From assembly GCA_030447445.1 (NCBI GenBank), contig JAUJOW010000008.1, positions 55,546 through 119,545 on the forward strand: DNA of 64,000 nt. The letters are read 5' to 3'. Under the pieces are notes generated by a model, which saw nothing but the letters and a program-made list of their open reading frames with translations, did no database searches and had not been told where the DNA came from. The position numbers and the translations under genes are program-made. Positions 49,722-58,803 of the stretch are shown piece after piece. Numbering within the stretch: position 1 is the first letter of the stretch; each line of letters starts with the position of its first letter. Origin of the DNA: Acidimicrobiales bacterium (GTDB lineage: Bacteria > Actinomycetota > Acidimicrobiia > Acidimicrobiales > Iamiaceae).

Positions 49722-50086
49722 CGAGGCCGTCGCAGCGGTCCGAGGACGCCCTCGGCCCGGTCGACGAGCCGGCCGAGGAGGTCGACGGTCGCCCGGATCG
49801 ACTCGATCTCGGTCTCGAGGGCGTGGCGGCCGGTGGCCGTGAGGATGTAGGTCCGCCGGGGTGGTCCGGACGAGGAGTCCTCCCACCACGACTCGAACAG
49901 GCCGTGCTGCTCCATCGTCCGCAGCGTCCGGTAGATGCCCCAGGGTCGGCCACGCGGATGCCGGCCTCCCGCACCTGCTCCAACAGCTCGTACCCGTGGG
50001 TGGGGCCGGGGCCACCAGCACGAGCAGGACGGCGCGCGAAGGTACGACCGCGGCAGACCTCGCTCGCTCGGCTCGTCGACGGTCAT
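49718..50086 (-). CDS. PadR-family transcriptional regulator (three single-base deletions)
   Basis: Small winged-helix regulator. The frames, joined by adding one base at about 50028, 50007 and 49947, read MTVDEPSERG, SYLRA, VLLVLVAPAP, THGYELLEQVREAGIRVADP, GIYRTLRTMEQHGLFESWW and a dimerising C-terminal helix (TEIESIRATVDLLGRLVDRAE). This is the complete PadR layout with the HGYELL and GIYRTLRTME signatures. Corrected length is 123 residues. ATG 50086 overlaps the upstream regulator's stop, and its own stop overlaps cooC4. It may sense the metal or substrate handled by this unit. Confidence 0.72.
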   Translation of the reverse strand: MTVDEPSERGLPRSYLRAPSCSCWWPRPHPRVRAVGAGAGGRHPRGRPWGIYRTLRTMEQHGLFESWWEDSSSGPPRRTYILTATGRHALETEIESIRATVDLLGRLVDRAEGVLGPLRRPR

Positions 50087-50487
50087 CTCCGCCCACCGTG
50101 GTCGTGGCGGCGGCGCTGGGTCACGCAGGCCTCGGCCTCGTCGGCCGACATGTGGCACCAGCAGTCGTCGCTGCACTCGCCGTGGGTTGGCCGCATGAGA
50201 TCGGCGAAGGCGAGGGCGAACTCCATGCCCCCCTCTTCCAGGCCGCGGTCCGACAACGTGTACCAGGTGCCGTCACGGTGCAGGTAGCCCTCCTCGACGA
50301 GCCGGTCGAGGTAGGAGGTGCCGACGCTGGCGTCGACGCCGAGGAACCGCTCGATCAGCGGCGGATCCACCACGTCGCCGAAACCTTCACCCCGCAGCCA
50401 GTACATGACCTGCAGGATCTCGCTGCGCCAGTACATGGCCCGCAGCGTCTCGGACTTGGGCGGACCGGGCTCGGACATGTTGGCCAT
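50083..50487 (-). CDS. Small helix-turn-helix-like protein with Cys/His tail
   Basis: 134 residues, family not recognised. The first 90 residues look like a winged helix: SETLRAMYWRSEILQVMYWLRGEGFGD, VDASVGTSYLDRLVEEGYLHRDG, WYTLSDRGLEEGG (in blocks). The C-terminal segment HGECSDDCWCHMSADEAEAC holds four Cys and two His in 20 residues, followed by a basic His-containing tail (RRRHDHGGRR). This could be a metal-sensing or metal-handling tail. Start ATG 50487, stop overlapping padR. No frameshift is apparent in this gene. Confidence 0.6.
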   Translation of the reverse strand: MANMSEPGPPKSETLRAMYWRSEILQVMYWLRGEGFGDVVDPPLIERFLGVDASVGTSYLDRLVEEGYLHRDGTWYTLSDRGLEEGGMEFALAFADLMRPTHGECSDDCWCHMSADEAEACVTQRRRHDHGGRR

Positions 50488-50550
50488 TCGATCTCCCCTT
50501 CTCCGGCGTTCTGCACCGGTAGATGCAAGCTGCCAAGAGCGGAGAGGAAC

Positions 50551-52240
50551 CTACTTGCTCGGACGGATCTCCACACCTTGGTCGAGTCCGGTCACGAGGA
50601 CGCGCTTGTTGAGCGGTGAGCCGTAGAAGCCGGCGTTCGGGGTGTAGGACCACTGGTCGAAGGCGGCCTTGCGGAAGACCAGGAAGGGGGTCGGGTAGTA
50701 GAGGTGGAGGAAGGGCAGGTCCTTGGCCACGATCTCCTGCATCCGGGCCAGGATCCGTCGACGCTCGTCAGCATCGTCGAACTTCACCAGCTGTTCGTCG
50801 GCCAACCGGTCGAACTCCTTGTTCGAGTACCCGCGGGCGCTGTGGAAGAACGTCTGGTCGGTCCTCGAGGAGTACAGGGTGCGCATGTAGTTGGGGTCGC
50901 CGCTCAAGTTTCCGTAGAGCGTGATGGCCATCTCGTAACCGCCGCCGGTCATGGTGGCCACCGCCGCCCCGAAGTCCGCCGACTCGACGTCGAGCTCGAC
51001 GCCGACGGCATCGAGGTTGGCCGCCACCAGGTCGACCACGGCCGAGGCGTCGGCGTTGACCAGCAAGGGGAAGCGGAGGGGTCGCCCCTCACGGTCCCGG
51101 CGGGGACCCTCCCCACCGGTCCTGCGGTAGCCGGCCTCGTCGAGCAGACGGTTGGCGGCCTCACGGTCGAAGGGGTACTGCTCGACGTCGACGTGGAACG
51201 GGTGGTCAGGAGGGAGGAACCCGGGGTTGCCGGGCTCGCCCTGGCCACCGAGGAGGCGCTCGACGATGTCGGCCCGGTCGATGGCCAGGGCACAGGCCCG
51301 GCGGAACCGGAGGTCGGTCAGGGCCCCGCCCTTCTCCTGGTTCCAGTACAGGGTGACGGTCAGGTCGAGCGGACCCTCGAGCACGCCGTACGCGGGGTCG
51401 TCCCGAAACGGGGCCAGAGCGGCCGGCGCCCCCCCCGGTCACCTGGGGGCCGCCGGCGTCGAGCTCACCGGCGAGAAGGCCGTTCAGCTCGTCGCCGACC
51501 GGGCGCAGCTCGAGCCGCTTCACGAAGGGCCGCCCGAGGAAGAACCGGTCGTTGGCGTCGTAGAGGTAGGCACCGTCGCCCGAGGAGTAGGACTCGAGCC
51601 GGTACGGGCCGGTGCCCACCAGCACCTCGGGGTCCTGGGCGGCTGGGGCGGCGTCGATCGACGACCAGATGTGCTTCGGCACGATCGGTACCCGGCTCCC
51701 CACCGCTTCGGCGAAGGTGACCGCCGGCTTCTCCAGACCGAAGGCGACGGTTCGCTCGTCGGTCTTCTTCACCGTGGCGATGTCCTGGGGTCGGGCGATC
51801 ACGAACGGGGGGAGCGTCTGGGCCGCGAAGTAGTCGAAGGTGAAGACCACGTCGTCGGCGGTCAACGGGCGGCCGTCGTGCCACCGCGCGTCGTCGCGCA
51901 GCTCGAAGGTGTACGTCAGACCGTCCGGGGACCGCTGGTAGCGAGACGCCAGCCAGGGGACCAGCTCCCCGGTGGCATCGACGAGGAGCAGGGCGTCGTA
52001 GATGTAGCTCATCCGGAAGTAGCCGGGCCCGACGAAGTACACGAAGGGGGAGGGGAAGCCGAAGTCGCCACCCGGCAGCCGCAGGGTCGGGCGGGGAACC
52101 GGCTTCAGTGAGCTCGGATCGTCGCCCGGCCCGAGCAGCGTCGTGGTCCCCGAGGACGACTCGCCACCGCCGCTGCAACCCCCGAGGGCCACCGCCCCCG
52201 CCGCTCCCAGGGCGGAGAGCAGGAACGCCCGTCGATCCAT
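50551..52240 (-). CDS. Peptide/nickel-family ABC substrate-binding lipoprotein 1 (one frameshift)
   Basis: SBP_bac_5-family extracellular binding protein. The N-terminus MDRRAFLLSALGAAGAVALGGC has twin Arg and a lipobox, so it is a likely Tat-exported lipoprotein. The first frame extends to ELDAGGPQVTGG; the second begins LEGPLDLTVTLYWNQEKGG and ends at 50551. An eight-base C run at 51429-51436 has one base too many; removing it gives 562 residues. Family motifs include LTADDVVFTFDYF and VGTGPYRLESY. It is clearly paralogous to binding protein 2. The transported ligand is unknown. Confidence 0.82.
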
Positions 52241-52245
52241 GCCGA

Positions 52246-52896
52246 TCACGCTCGACCCCGCTCCGCCCGTGGCGGCGGCGACGCCACCGGCCTCCGTCCG
52301 GCCAGAGCGTCCTCGAAGCAGGGCAGGCACAGCTCTCGGCCGTCGAGCCGGCGCACGCGGGTCTCCATGGTGGGTTCGTCGCAGGTGGCGCAGTTGACAG
52401 AGGTGAACACGCGGGCCGGAGGGGGAGCCTCGACGTCGACCTCCCGGACGTCGTACAGCTCCTGCAGGGGAGCGGCGAGGATGCGCTCGGACCGTTCCTG
52501 GTGGGAGGCCAGGAACCGGTCCCGCTCTTCGGGGCTGGCTGTGCCGGTGCGGACCTTGGCGAAGAGCGCCATCCACTCCGGATCCTTCGGTCCCCACCCG
52601 TCGGGACGGGTGCTGACCCGCACCGCTCGGCCGTCGGAGCGGCGTACGAACGTGTAGGCGTTCTTCCCGTGGTCCCGGTGCACCAGGTTCCCCTTGCCGA
52701 AGGTGCAACCGGTCAGGAACTGGATGGCGTCCACGCCGCACATGTCTGTCTCGACGATGGCCACCACCTCCTCGTCGCCGGCGTGGCGACCGATCCGTTC
52801 GAGGGCCACCTCGGCGGCCCGGACGCCCATGGCCAGGCCCGGGCACATGTGGCCGTGGAACGCCACCACCCGCTCCAGCTCTGCTCGATCGATCAT
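52246..52896 (-). CDS. FmdE-family protein with C-terminal zinc finger
   Basis: 216 residues. The N-terminal FmdE domain (named after formylmethanofuran dehydrogenase subunit E) has FHGHMCPGLAMGVRA and ETDMCGVDAIQFLTGCTFGKGNL, which supply the conserved His/Cys ligands. The C-terminal four-Cys finger is NCATCDEPTMETR...ELCLPCFEDAL. FmdE proteins also occur outside methanogens near metal or cofactor transport genes. ATG 52896 has AAGGAGAG upstream. It lies between the two binding-protein genes. A role in receiving or trafficking the imported metal or cofactor is inferred from context. Confidence 0.83.
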   Translation of the reverse strand: MIDRAELERVVAFHGHMCPGLAMGVRAAEVALERIGRHAGDEEVVAIVETDMCGVDAIQFLTGCTFGKGNLVHRDHGKNAYTFVRRSDGRAVRVSTRPDGWGPKDPEWMALFAKVRTGTASPEERDRFLASHQERSERILAAPLQELYDVREVDVEAPPPARVFTSVNCATCDEPTMETRVRRLDGRELCLPCFEDALAGRRPVASPPPRAERGRA

Positions 52897-52939
52897 GGTG
52901 AGCTCTCCTTCGGTCGGTGCACGCAGCTCGGACGGGTGC

Positions 52940-54646
52940 TCATTCGGTGGGGCGGATCTCGGTGCCCGAGGGCACCCCGGTGACGAAGACCTGCTTGTTG
53001 ACCACCCCGACCGGGAAGCCACCGGGGGTGAAGTACCACGAGTCGAGCACCGCCCTCCGGTACACGAGGAAGACGGTCGAGTAGTACAGGGGCAGCACAG
53101 GGACGTCCCGGGCCACGATCCGCTGCATCTCGGCCACGAGCCGCTTCCGCTCGTCCCGATCGAACGTCGAGCGCTGTCGAGCGGCGAGATCGTCGAGCTC
53201 CGGGTCGACGTAGCCGTCGGCGTGATCGAGGCCCGGCTCCACCCTCGAGGAGTAGATGGTGCGGAGGTAGTCCGGGTCGCCGTTGAGCCCCGGTGCGCTC
53301 GGGCCGGGGTAGAGGGTGATGGCCATCTCGTAGGCGCCGGTGACCTTGCTGGCGAACAGTTGGGGCCCGAGCTCGACGGCCTTCGTGTTCAGCTCGATCC
53401 CCACCGCTTCGAGGGCCCCGGTCACCAGCTCGGCCAAGGGCGCCAGGGTGTTCGGGAACAGCAGCTCGAAGCGCAGCGGCTCGCCGTTGCCGTCCTCCCG
53501 GGTGGCGTCGCGGCTCGGCCGCCGGTAGCCGGCGTCATCGAGAAGCCGCTCGGCGGCGTCCCGGTCGAAGCGATACTGCTCGACCTCGGCGTGGAAGGGG
53601 TTGGTGGGCGGCAGGAAGCCGGGGTTCCCGGGCAGTGCGTTGCCGCCGGCCAGGCGGTCGGCCAGGTCTCCGGTGTCGATGGCCCGCGCGCAGGCCCGGC
53701 GGAACCGCACGTCGGCCAGGGCTCCCCCCTTGGCCAGGTTGAAGTACAGGGGGAAGGTGAAGGCGCCCTCCTCCTCGATGACCTCGAAGCTGTCGTCGGC
53801 CAGGAACGGGGCCAACGTGGCCGGACGCACCCCCTCCACCTCGAGGGAGCCGCCGGCGTCGATCTCGTCGGCGAGGAGGGCGGTGAAGGCGTCGCCCACC
53901 TCCGCCATCTCGACCCGTTCCACGAAGGGCGGGCCGAGGAAGTAGTCGTCGGAGGCCGAGTACAGCAGCGGTTCTCCGTCCCCCTCGTAGGACTCGAGCC
54001 GGTAGGGCCCGGTTCCCACCAGCAGCTCGGTGTCCTGGGCGGCGGTGGCATCGTCGACCGACGACCAGATGTGCCGGGGCACGATCGGGAGCGCTCCGGC
54101 CACCCGCTCGGGGAAGGTGACGGCCGGTTCCTCGAGGCGGATCTCCACCGTGCGCCCGCCCATCGCTCGAACCCCGGCGACGCCGTCGGGCCGGGCCACC
54201 ACCACCGGTGAGACAAGCTGGTCGGCCGAGTACTCGAACGTGAACACCACGTCCTCGGGGGTCAACGGGCGCCCATCGTGCCAGCGGATGCCCTCCCGCA
54301 GCTCGAAGGTCCACGTCGAGCCGTCGTCCGAGCGCTCGAAGCGTCGGGCCAGCCAGGGCAACAGCCGTCCGGTGGCGTCCTTCCAGAGGAGCGTGTCGTA
54401 GAGCAGGCTCATCTGGTAGTAGCCGATGCCGGCGGCGTACGCGAACGGTGAGGGGAACCCGAAGGCCCCACCGGGCAGGCGAACCGTCGGCCGGGGTGCC
54501 GGCTCGAGGGAGCTCATGTCCACGCTCGTCGCCGGCCGGGTCGACCGGCGCTCGGAGCGGTCCCCGCCGCTGCACCCGCCCAGGACGACGGCACCGGCCA
54601 CGCCCAGGCTCGAGAGCAGGAACGCCCTCCGGTCAAAGGTCGCCAT
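52940..54646 (-). CDS. Peptide/nickel-family ABC substrate-binding lipoprotein 2
   Basis: 568-residue SBP_bac_5-family protein, complete. It starts MATFDRRAFLLSSLGVAG with a twin-Arg motif and lipobox LGGCSGG. Core motifs: LTPEDVVFTFEYS, VPRHIWSSVDDA, LLVGTGPYRLESYEG and RFRRACARAIDTGDLADRL. It shares these positions and the overall length with binding protein 1, so the pair arose by duplication. It overlaps the ATPase gene upstream by 14 bp. The ligand could be a peptide, an opine-like metallophore or a nickel chelate. Confidence 0.88.
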   Translation of the reverse strand: MATFDRRAFLLSSLGVAGAVVLGGCSGGDRSERRSTRPATSVDMSSLEPAPRPTVRLPGGAFGFPSPFAYAAGIGYYQMSLLYDTLLWKDATGRLLPWLARRFERSDDGSTWTFELREGIRWHDGRPLTPEDVVFTFEYSADQLVSPVVVARPDGVAGVRAMGGRTVEIRLEEPAVTFPERVAGALPIVPRHIWSSVDDATAAQDTELLVGTGPYRLESYEGDGEPLLYSASDDYFLGPPFVERVEMAEVGDAFTALLADEIDAGGSLEVEGVRPATLAPFLADDSFEVIEEEGAFTFPLYFNLAKGGALADVRFRRACARAIDTGDLADRLAGGNALPGNPGFLPPTNPFHAEVEQYRFDRDAAERLLDDAGYRRPSRDATREDGNGEPLRFELLFPNTLAPLAELVTGALEAVGIELNTKAVELGPQLFASKVTGAYEMAITLYPGPSAPGLNGDPDYLRTIYSSRVEPGLDHADGYVDPELDDLAARQRSTFDRDERKRLVAEMQRIVARDVPVLPLYYSTVFLVYRRAVLDSWYFTPGGFPVGVVNKQVFVTGVPSGTEIRPTE

Positions 54647-56426
54647 CAGGCAGGTCCTCCTCGGGTACGGCCGCTCGGGCAGGGACGGCCTCCTCCAGTG
54701 CGAACGCCGGCGCCGCCTCGATGAGCCGCTGGGTGGTGACGCTCACCGGCGTCGACGACACGAGGTGCGACGGCCCCTCCTCGACCACCCGGCCAGCGTC
54801 GAGCACGACGATCCGGTCCGTGACCTTCCGCACCACGGCCACGTCGTGGGAGACGAACACCAGGCCCAACCCCATCTCGACCTGGCGCTCCCGCAGGACC
54901 ACCATGAGCCTGGCCTGCTCGGAGGCGTCGAGCATGGCCGTGGGCTCGTCGGCCACCAACACCTTCGGTTCCGCGACCAGGGCGCGGGCCAGGGCCACCC
55001 GTTGCAGCTGGCCACCCGACAGCTCGTGGGTGCGGGCCGACAGGAAGGGCCCCGAGGCCGGGAGCCCCACACCGTCGAGCGCCTCGGCCACGGCCGCCTC
55101 GGCCGGCGACCGGCGGTGGTCGGCCCGACCATCCCCGCCCTTCGACACGTCGAGCGGCTCGCGCACGAGCTCCTCGACGGTGAGGCGGGGGGAGAGGGCG
55201 TCCCACGGGTCTTGCATGACGAGCTGGATGCGCCGGCGGACAGCTCGGGCCTGACCCCGCCACGACGTCGGCAGTGGGGTGCCCTCGAGGGTGATCCGCC
55301 CGGCGTCGGGAGACAGGTGGCCGGTGAGGATGCGGGCCAACGTGGTCTTGCCGCTGCCGGAGGGACCGACGATGCCGACCGACTCACCCTCCCGGAGCTC
55401 GAGGGACACGCCGTGCAAGGCCGACACCACGTCCTGTCTTCCGGGTCCTCTTCCGCGGTACGTCTTGGTCACCGCCTCGGCGGCCAGCAGCAGCTTCAGC
55501 CCGCCGAAGTGGCACGCCACCAGCCGGCCCCGGGAGGATCTCAGCGCGGGGTGCTCCTCCCAGCACACCGGCTCGGCCTGGGTGCAGCGTGGGTGGTAGG
55601 GGCATCCCGACGGCACCGCCCGGGGATCGGGGGGCCGCCCCCGGATGGGGCGCAGGTCCCTCGTGGTCGTCATGACCGGGTAGGCGTTGACCAGGGCCCA
55701 GCTGTAGGGGTGGGCCGCCTCGGAGACGACACGGGACGTCGCGCCTGTCTCCATGGCCTCACCGGCGTAGAGGACCATGGACCGCGACGCCAGTCGGGCA
55801 GCATCGGGCAGGTCATGGGAGATCACGACCAGCGCGAAGCCCCGCTGGTCGGCCAGCTCCCGTACCCGTCCGACCAACTCGTTCCTCGTCGTCGGGTCGA
55901 GACCGGCGGTGGGTTCGTCGAGGACCACCAGCGGGGGGTCGAGGGCCAGGACCATGGCCAGGGCGGCCCGGCGTCGTTCCCCACCCGAGAGCTCGTGGGG
56001 ATAGCGGTCGAGGAGGGTGGGGTCGAGCAAGACCTCCTCGGCCAGCGCGGTGGCGCGACGGCGGGCCGGCCCGCCCCCGAACCCGCGGCGTTCTCGAAGG
56101 GGCTCGGCCACCTGGGCTCCCACGGTGGTGACCGGGTTGAACGGCGCTCCCTGCAGGGCGAGGGCGACGGTCGACCACCGCAGCGCCCGCAGGAGGTCGG
56201 GGGCGGCGCCCAGCAGCTCCTTGCCCTCGACCCGCACGCTGCCCTGGGCCTCGGGTGGCTGCACCAGACCGGCCAGGCACAGCGCCAGCGTCGACTTGCC
56301 GGCGCCGCTCTCGCCCACGACGGCGAGCGACTCCCCCTGTTCGAGGGTGAAGCTCACCCCTCGGAGGGCCTCCACCTCTCCGCCGAAGCACACCTGCAGA
56401 TCCGCGACCTCCAGCAGTGGCGTCAC
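54633..56426 (-). CDS. Fused DppD-DppF-type ABC transporter ATPase
   Basis: 597-residue protein with two ATPase domains in tandem. Domain 1 has GESGAGKST, LSGGERRRAAL and VVLDEPTAGLDP; domain 2 has GPSGSGKTT, LSGGQLQRVAL and LVADEPTAMLD. Between them lies the oligopeptide/nickel ATPase C-terminal element SGCPYHPRC...CWEEHPA with Cys residues typical of DppD/OppD. Start GTG 56426 overlaps the dppC-like stop (GTGA). It energises import through the two upstream permeases. Confidence 0.9.
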   Translation of the reverse strand: MTPLLEVADLQVCFGGEVEALRGVSFTLEQGESLAVVGESGAGKSTLALCLAGLVQPPEAQGSVRVEGKELLGAAPDLLRALRWSTVALALQGAPFNPVTTVGAQVAEPLRERRGFGGGPARRRATALAEEVLLDPTLLDRYPHELSGGERRRAALAMVLALDPPLVVLDEPTAGLDPTTRNELVGRVRELADQRGFALVVISHDLPDAARLASRSMVLYAGEAMETGATSRVVSEAAHPYSWALVNAYPVMTTTRDLRPIRGRPPDPRAVPSGCPYHPRCTQAEPVCWEEHPALRSSRGRLVACHFGGLKLLLAAEAVTKTYRGRGPGRQDVVSALHGVSLELREGESVGIVGPSGSGKTTLARILTGHLSPDAGRITLEGTPLPTSWRGQARAVRRRIQLVMQDPWDALSPRLTVEELVREPLDVSKGGDGRADHRRSPAEAAVAEALDGVGLPASGPFLSARTHELSGGQLQRVALARALVAEPKVLVADEPTAMLDASEQARLMVVLRERQVEMGLGLVFVSHDVAVVRKVTDRIVVLDAGRVVEEGPSHLVSSTPVSVTTQRLIEAAPAFALEEAVPARAAVPEEDLPDGDL

Positions 56427-57273
56427 CCTTGCACCCGGCGGTTGAACCGGGGCTCGAGGCCGACACCGACGAACGTGAAGCCGAGCACGGCCAGGGTGAT
56501 GGCAAGCCGGCGGGGAGGACCCACCACGTCCACAGCCCACTGAAGTAGATCCCCTGTGTGTCGAGGGCACGGTTGAGCATCAGCCCCCAGCTCACGTCGG
56601 TGGGATCCCCGAGGCCGAGGAAGGCCAGGGCGGCCTCGATCCCGATGGCGATCCCCGACCAGGTGACGAAGCCGACGACGAGGAAGGGGGCCAGGGCGGG
56701 GACGAGGTGGCGCCGGCACACGTACAGCGGCCCGCTCCCGAAACCCCGGCTGGCGGCGATGAAGCCGCGGGATCGAAGGCTGAGGGTCTGGCTGCGCAAC
56801 AGTCGGGCCACGGGTGGCCACCCGATGATCCCGATGACGAGGATCACCACCGCCCGGTTCGGGCCCGCCAATGAGCCGACCAGGATGAGCAGGGGAAGGA
56901 CCGGGAGGGCCAGGAACACGACCCCCACTCGAGAGACGACCCTGTCGACCGTCCCCCCGATGAGGGCGGGGACCACACCCAGCAGGGCCCCCAGCACGAC
57001 GACGAGGGAGGCGGTGCCCACGGCGACCACCAGCGAGGCGCGCGTCCCCCAGATCACCTGGGAGAGGATGTCCTGACCGATGTCGTTGGTGCCCAGCAGG
57101 TGCCGGCCCGACGGGCGTTCCAGCGAGTCGCCGGTCAGCTCCCGAGGGTCGTAGGGCGAGAGCACCGGAGCGAAGAGGGCGACCGCAGCGAGGGCGGCGA
57201 GCACGGTGAGGCCCACGATGAGCAGCGGCGAGCGCCGGTCGGGTTGCTCGCTGCTCCGCGGTTCCTCGGTCAT
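56423..57273 (-). CDS. DppC-type ABC permease (one frameshift)
   Basis: Inner-membrane permease with an N-terminal TM helix, then the BPD_transp_1 domain. The DppC-type start motif GTNDIGQDILSQVIWGTRASL is present, and the EAA-like loop is in FIAASRGFGSGPLYVCRRHL. Near 56508 one base is missing: the frame changes from WTWWVLPA to LAITLAVLGFTFVGVGLEPRF. Adding it gives 283 residues ending RRVQG at 56423. It overlaps the dppB-like gene by ATGA. Confidence 0.85.
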
Positions 57274-58247
57274 CCGGTGGTCCTCGGGTCGAGCCGGCGA
57301 TAGAGCAGGTCGGCCAGCGCGTTGACGGAGACGACGATGATCGTGGTCACGAGGAAGCAGCCCTGGATGACCGGGTAGTCGCGTGCCCCGATCGAGTCGA
57401 ACAGCAGCCGCCCGATGCCGGGGTACGCGAACACCCGCTCCACCAGGATGGCGCCGGTCACCGCGAAGCCAAGTTGGATGGCGGTCAGGCTGACCACCGG
57501 CAACAGCGCGTTGCGGGCGGCGTAGCGGTACTTCAGTCGGCGCTCGGGCAGGCCCTTGGCTCGGCCAAGGAGCAGGTAGTCGGCGCCGAGCTCGCTGACC
57601 ATGCCCGCCCGCATGACCAGGTAGTGGCCGGCGGCCAACCCGACGGCGAGCACGGTGGCGGGCAGGACCAGATGATTGGCAACGTCGTTCACCTGTCCGA
57701 TCAGGCTGAGCTCGGCGAAGCGGTCGCGGGCCCCGGCCAGCGGGAACCAGTTGAGCTTCACGGCGAAGACGAACAAGGCCAGCGACCCGAGGAGGAAGGT
57801 GGGGAACTCACGCAACCCGAGGAACAGGGCGAGCAGGCCACGATCGACCGGCCGCGCCCTGCGCCAGCCGGCGTGGACGCCGGCGATGAGACCCACCGCG
57901 GTGGCCACGGCCGTGGCACTCCCCACGAGGAGCAGCGTCCAGGGCAGGCGGGCCAGCAGGGCGTCGCTCACGGGTGCGTTCGTCCGGATCGAGACGCCGA
58001 GGTCGCCGCGCACCAGTCCGGCGAGGTACCGGCCGTACTGGACCGGGAGCGACCGGTCGAGGCCGTAGTACTCGGCGAGGTCCGCCCGCGTGTCCTCGTT
58101 GTCGATGTATTCGGTCGAGCTGCGGCTGAGGAGCGCATCGATCGGATCCCCGGGCATGGCACGGGGAAGGAAGAAGTTCAGGGTGACGAGGAGGAAGACG
58201 GTCGCCAGGTATGACATGGCCTTGACCAGCCACGACCCTCGACGCAT
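57270..58247 (-). CDS. DppB-type ABC permease
   Basis: 325-residue permease, first gene of the transporter unit. N-terminal TM helix, then FFLPRAMPGDPIDALL typical of DppB/NikB, six TM helices and the EAA-type loop YLLLGRAKGLPERRLKYRYAARNALLP. C-terminal ERVFAYPGIGRLLFDSIGARDYPVIQG is strongly conserved in the family (given as one block of conserved segments ERVFAYPGIGRLL and ARDYPVIQG). ATG 58247 lies 95 bp from the end of ssrA; the promoter of the whole minus-strand unit should be in this gap. Confidence 0.92.
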   Translation of the reverse strand: MRRGSWLVKAMSYLATVFLLVTLNFFLPRAMPGDPIDALLSRSSTEYIDNEDTRADLAEYYGLDRSLPVQYGRYLAGLVRGDLGVSIRTNAPVSDALLARLPWTLLLVGSATAVATAVGLIAGVHAGWRRARPVDRGLLALFLGLREFPTFLLGSLALFVFAVKLNWFPLAGARDRFAELSLIGQVNDVANHLVLPATVLAVGLAAGHYLVMRAGMVSELGADYLLLGRAKGLPERRLKYRYAARNALLPVVSLTAIQLGFAVTGAILVERVFAYPGIGRLLFDSIGARDYPVIQGCFLVTTIIVVSVNALADLLYRRLDPRTTG

Positions 58248-58341
58248 CCTCCCTCCACGGCATGAGCACCGGGCCAGCGTCGGGACCCTACGCTCCCATC
58301 CGAGGCTGAGTAAGTGTGTGGTGCATCTAGCGCAGTTCGAG

Positions 58342-58718
58342 TGGAGCTGGAGGGAATCGAACCCTCGTCCGCCGAGCGGTCACCGACCGTGCTACGACCA
58401 TTCCCGAGCTCGCGCCTCTACGGTTGGCGCACCGCCGGGTCGGCTGCCCGTAGGCACCGCCGGGTCTCTCCCCGGTGTCGGTGGTCTTTCCCACCGTCAG
58501 CGGTCTCTCCCTGCTGTCCACCGCTACTTCTGTTGCCGGGCTGGAGCGGTCAGGCCCCGCGTGCCATTGCTGGTCGCGATGTCTCTCTGAGCCCGACTAG
58601 GTCAGGCGGCGAGAGCGAAGTCGCCATCGGCGCTTCTTTGGGTGCCCCGTTTAAGGAGTCTGAGCAACTCCGGTCGCACGAACGGCTTCCGGTCCCGACG
58701 TCGAAACCGGTCAGCCCC
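58342..58718 (-). ncRNA. ssrA: tmRNA (transfer-messenger RNA)
   Basis: 377-nt tmRNA on the minus strand. The 5' end is GGGGCTGACCGGTTTCGACG and the 3' part has a T-arm GAGGG-TTCGATT-CCCTC followed by CAGCTCC plus discriminator A; 5' GGGGCTG pairs with it (one G-U). The next bases are CTC, so CCA is not encoded and must be added. The tag frame ends ...GAC TTC GCT CTC GCC GCC TGA (stop at 58602-58604), giving DFALAA. Resumption at GCC 58631 would give ADGDFALAA, but the resume codon is not certain. smpB lies just upstream on the same strand. It rescues stalled ribosomes. Confidence 0.95.
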
Positions 58719-58803
58719 TTGTCAATGAGCTTCGCTCGCCGAGGCGAGCCGACCAAGGATACCGGCTGGCCCCGTCCGGCCCGGCCCACCGGTCCAGCCC
58801 GAA

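Noticed and set aside
58330..58380. Isolated tRNA-like T-arm (GGGAATCGAACCCTC on plus strand)
   Set aside because: It is the 3' tRNA-like domain of ssrA on the minus strand; the matching 5' end is at 58718. No separate tRNA was found in the window.
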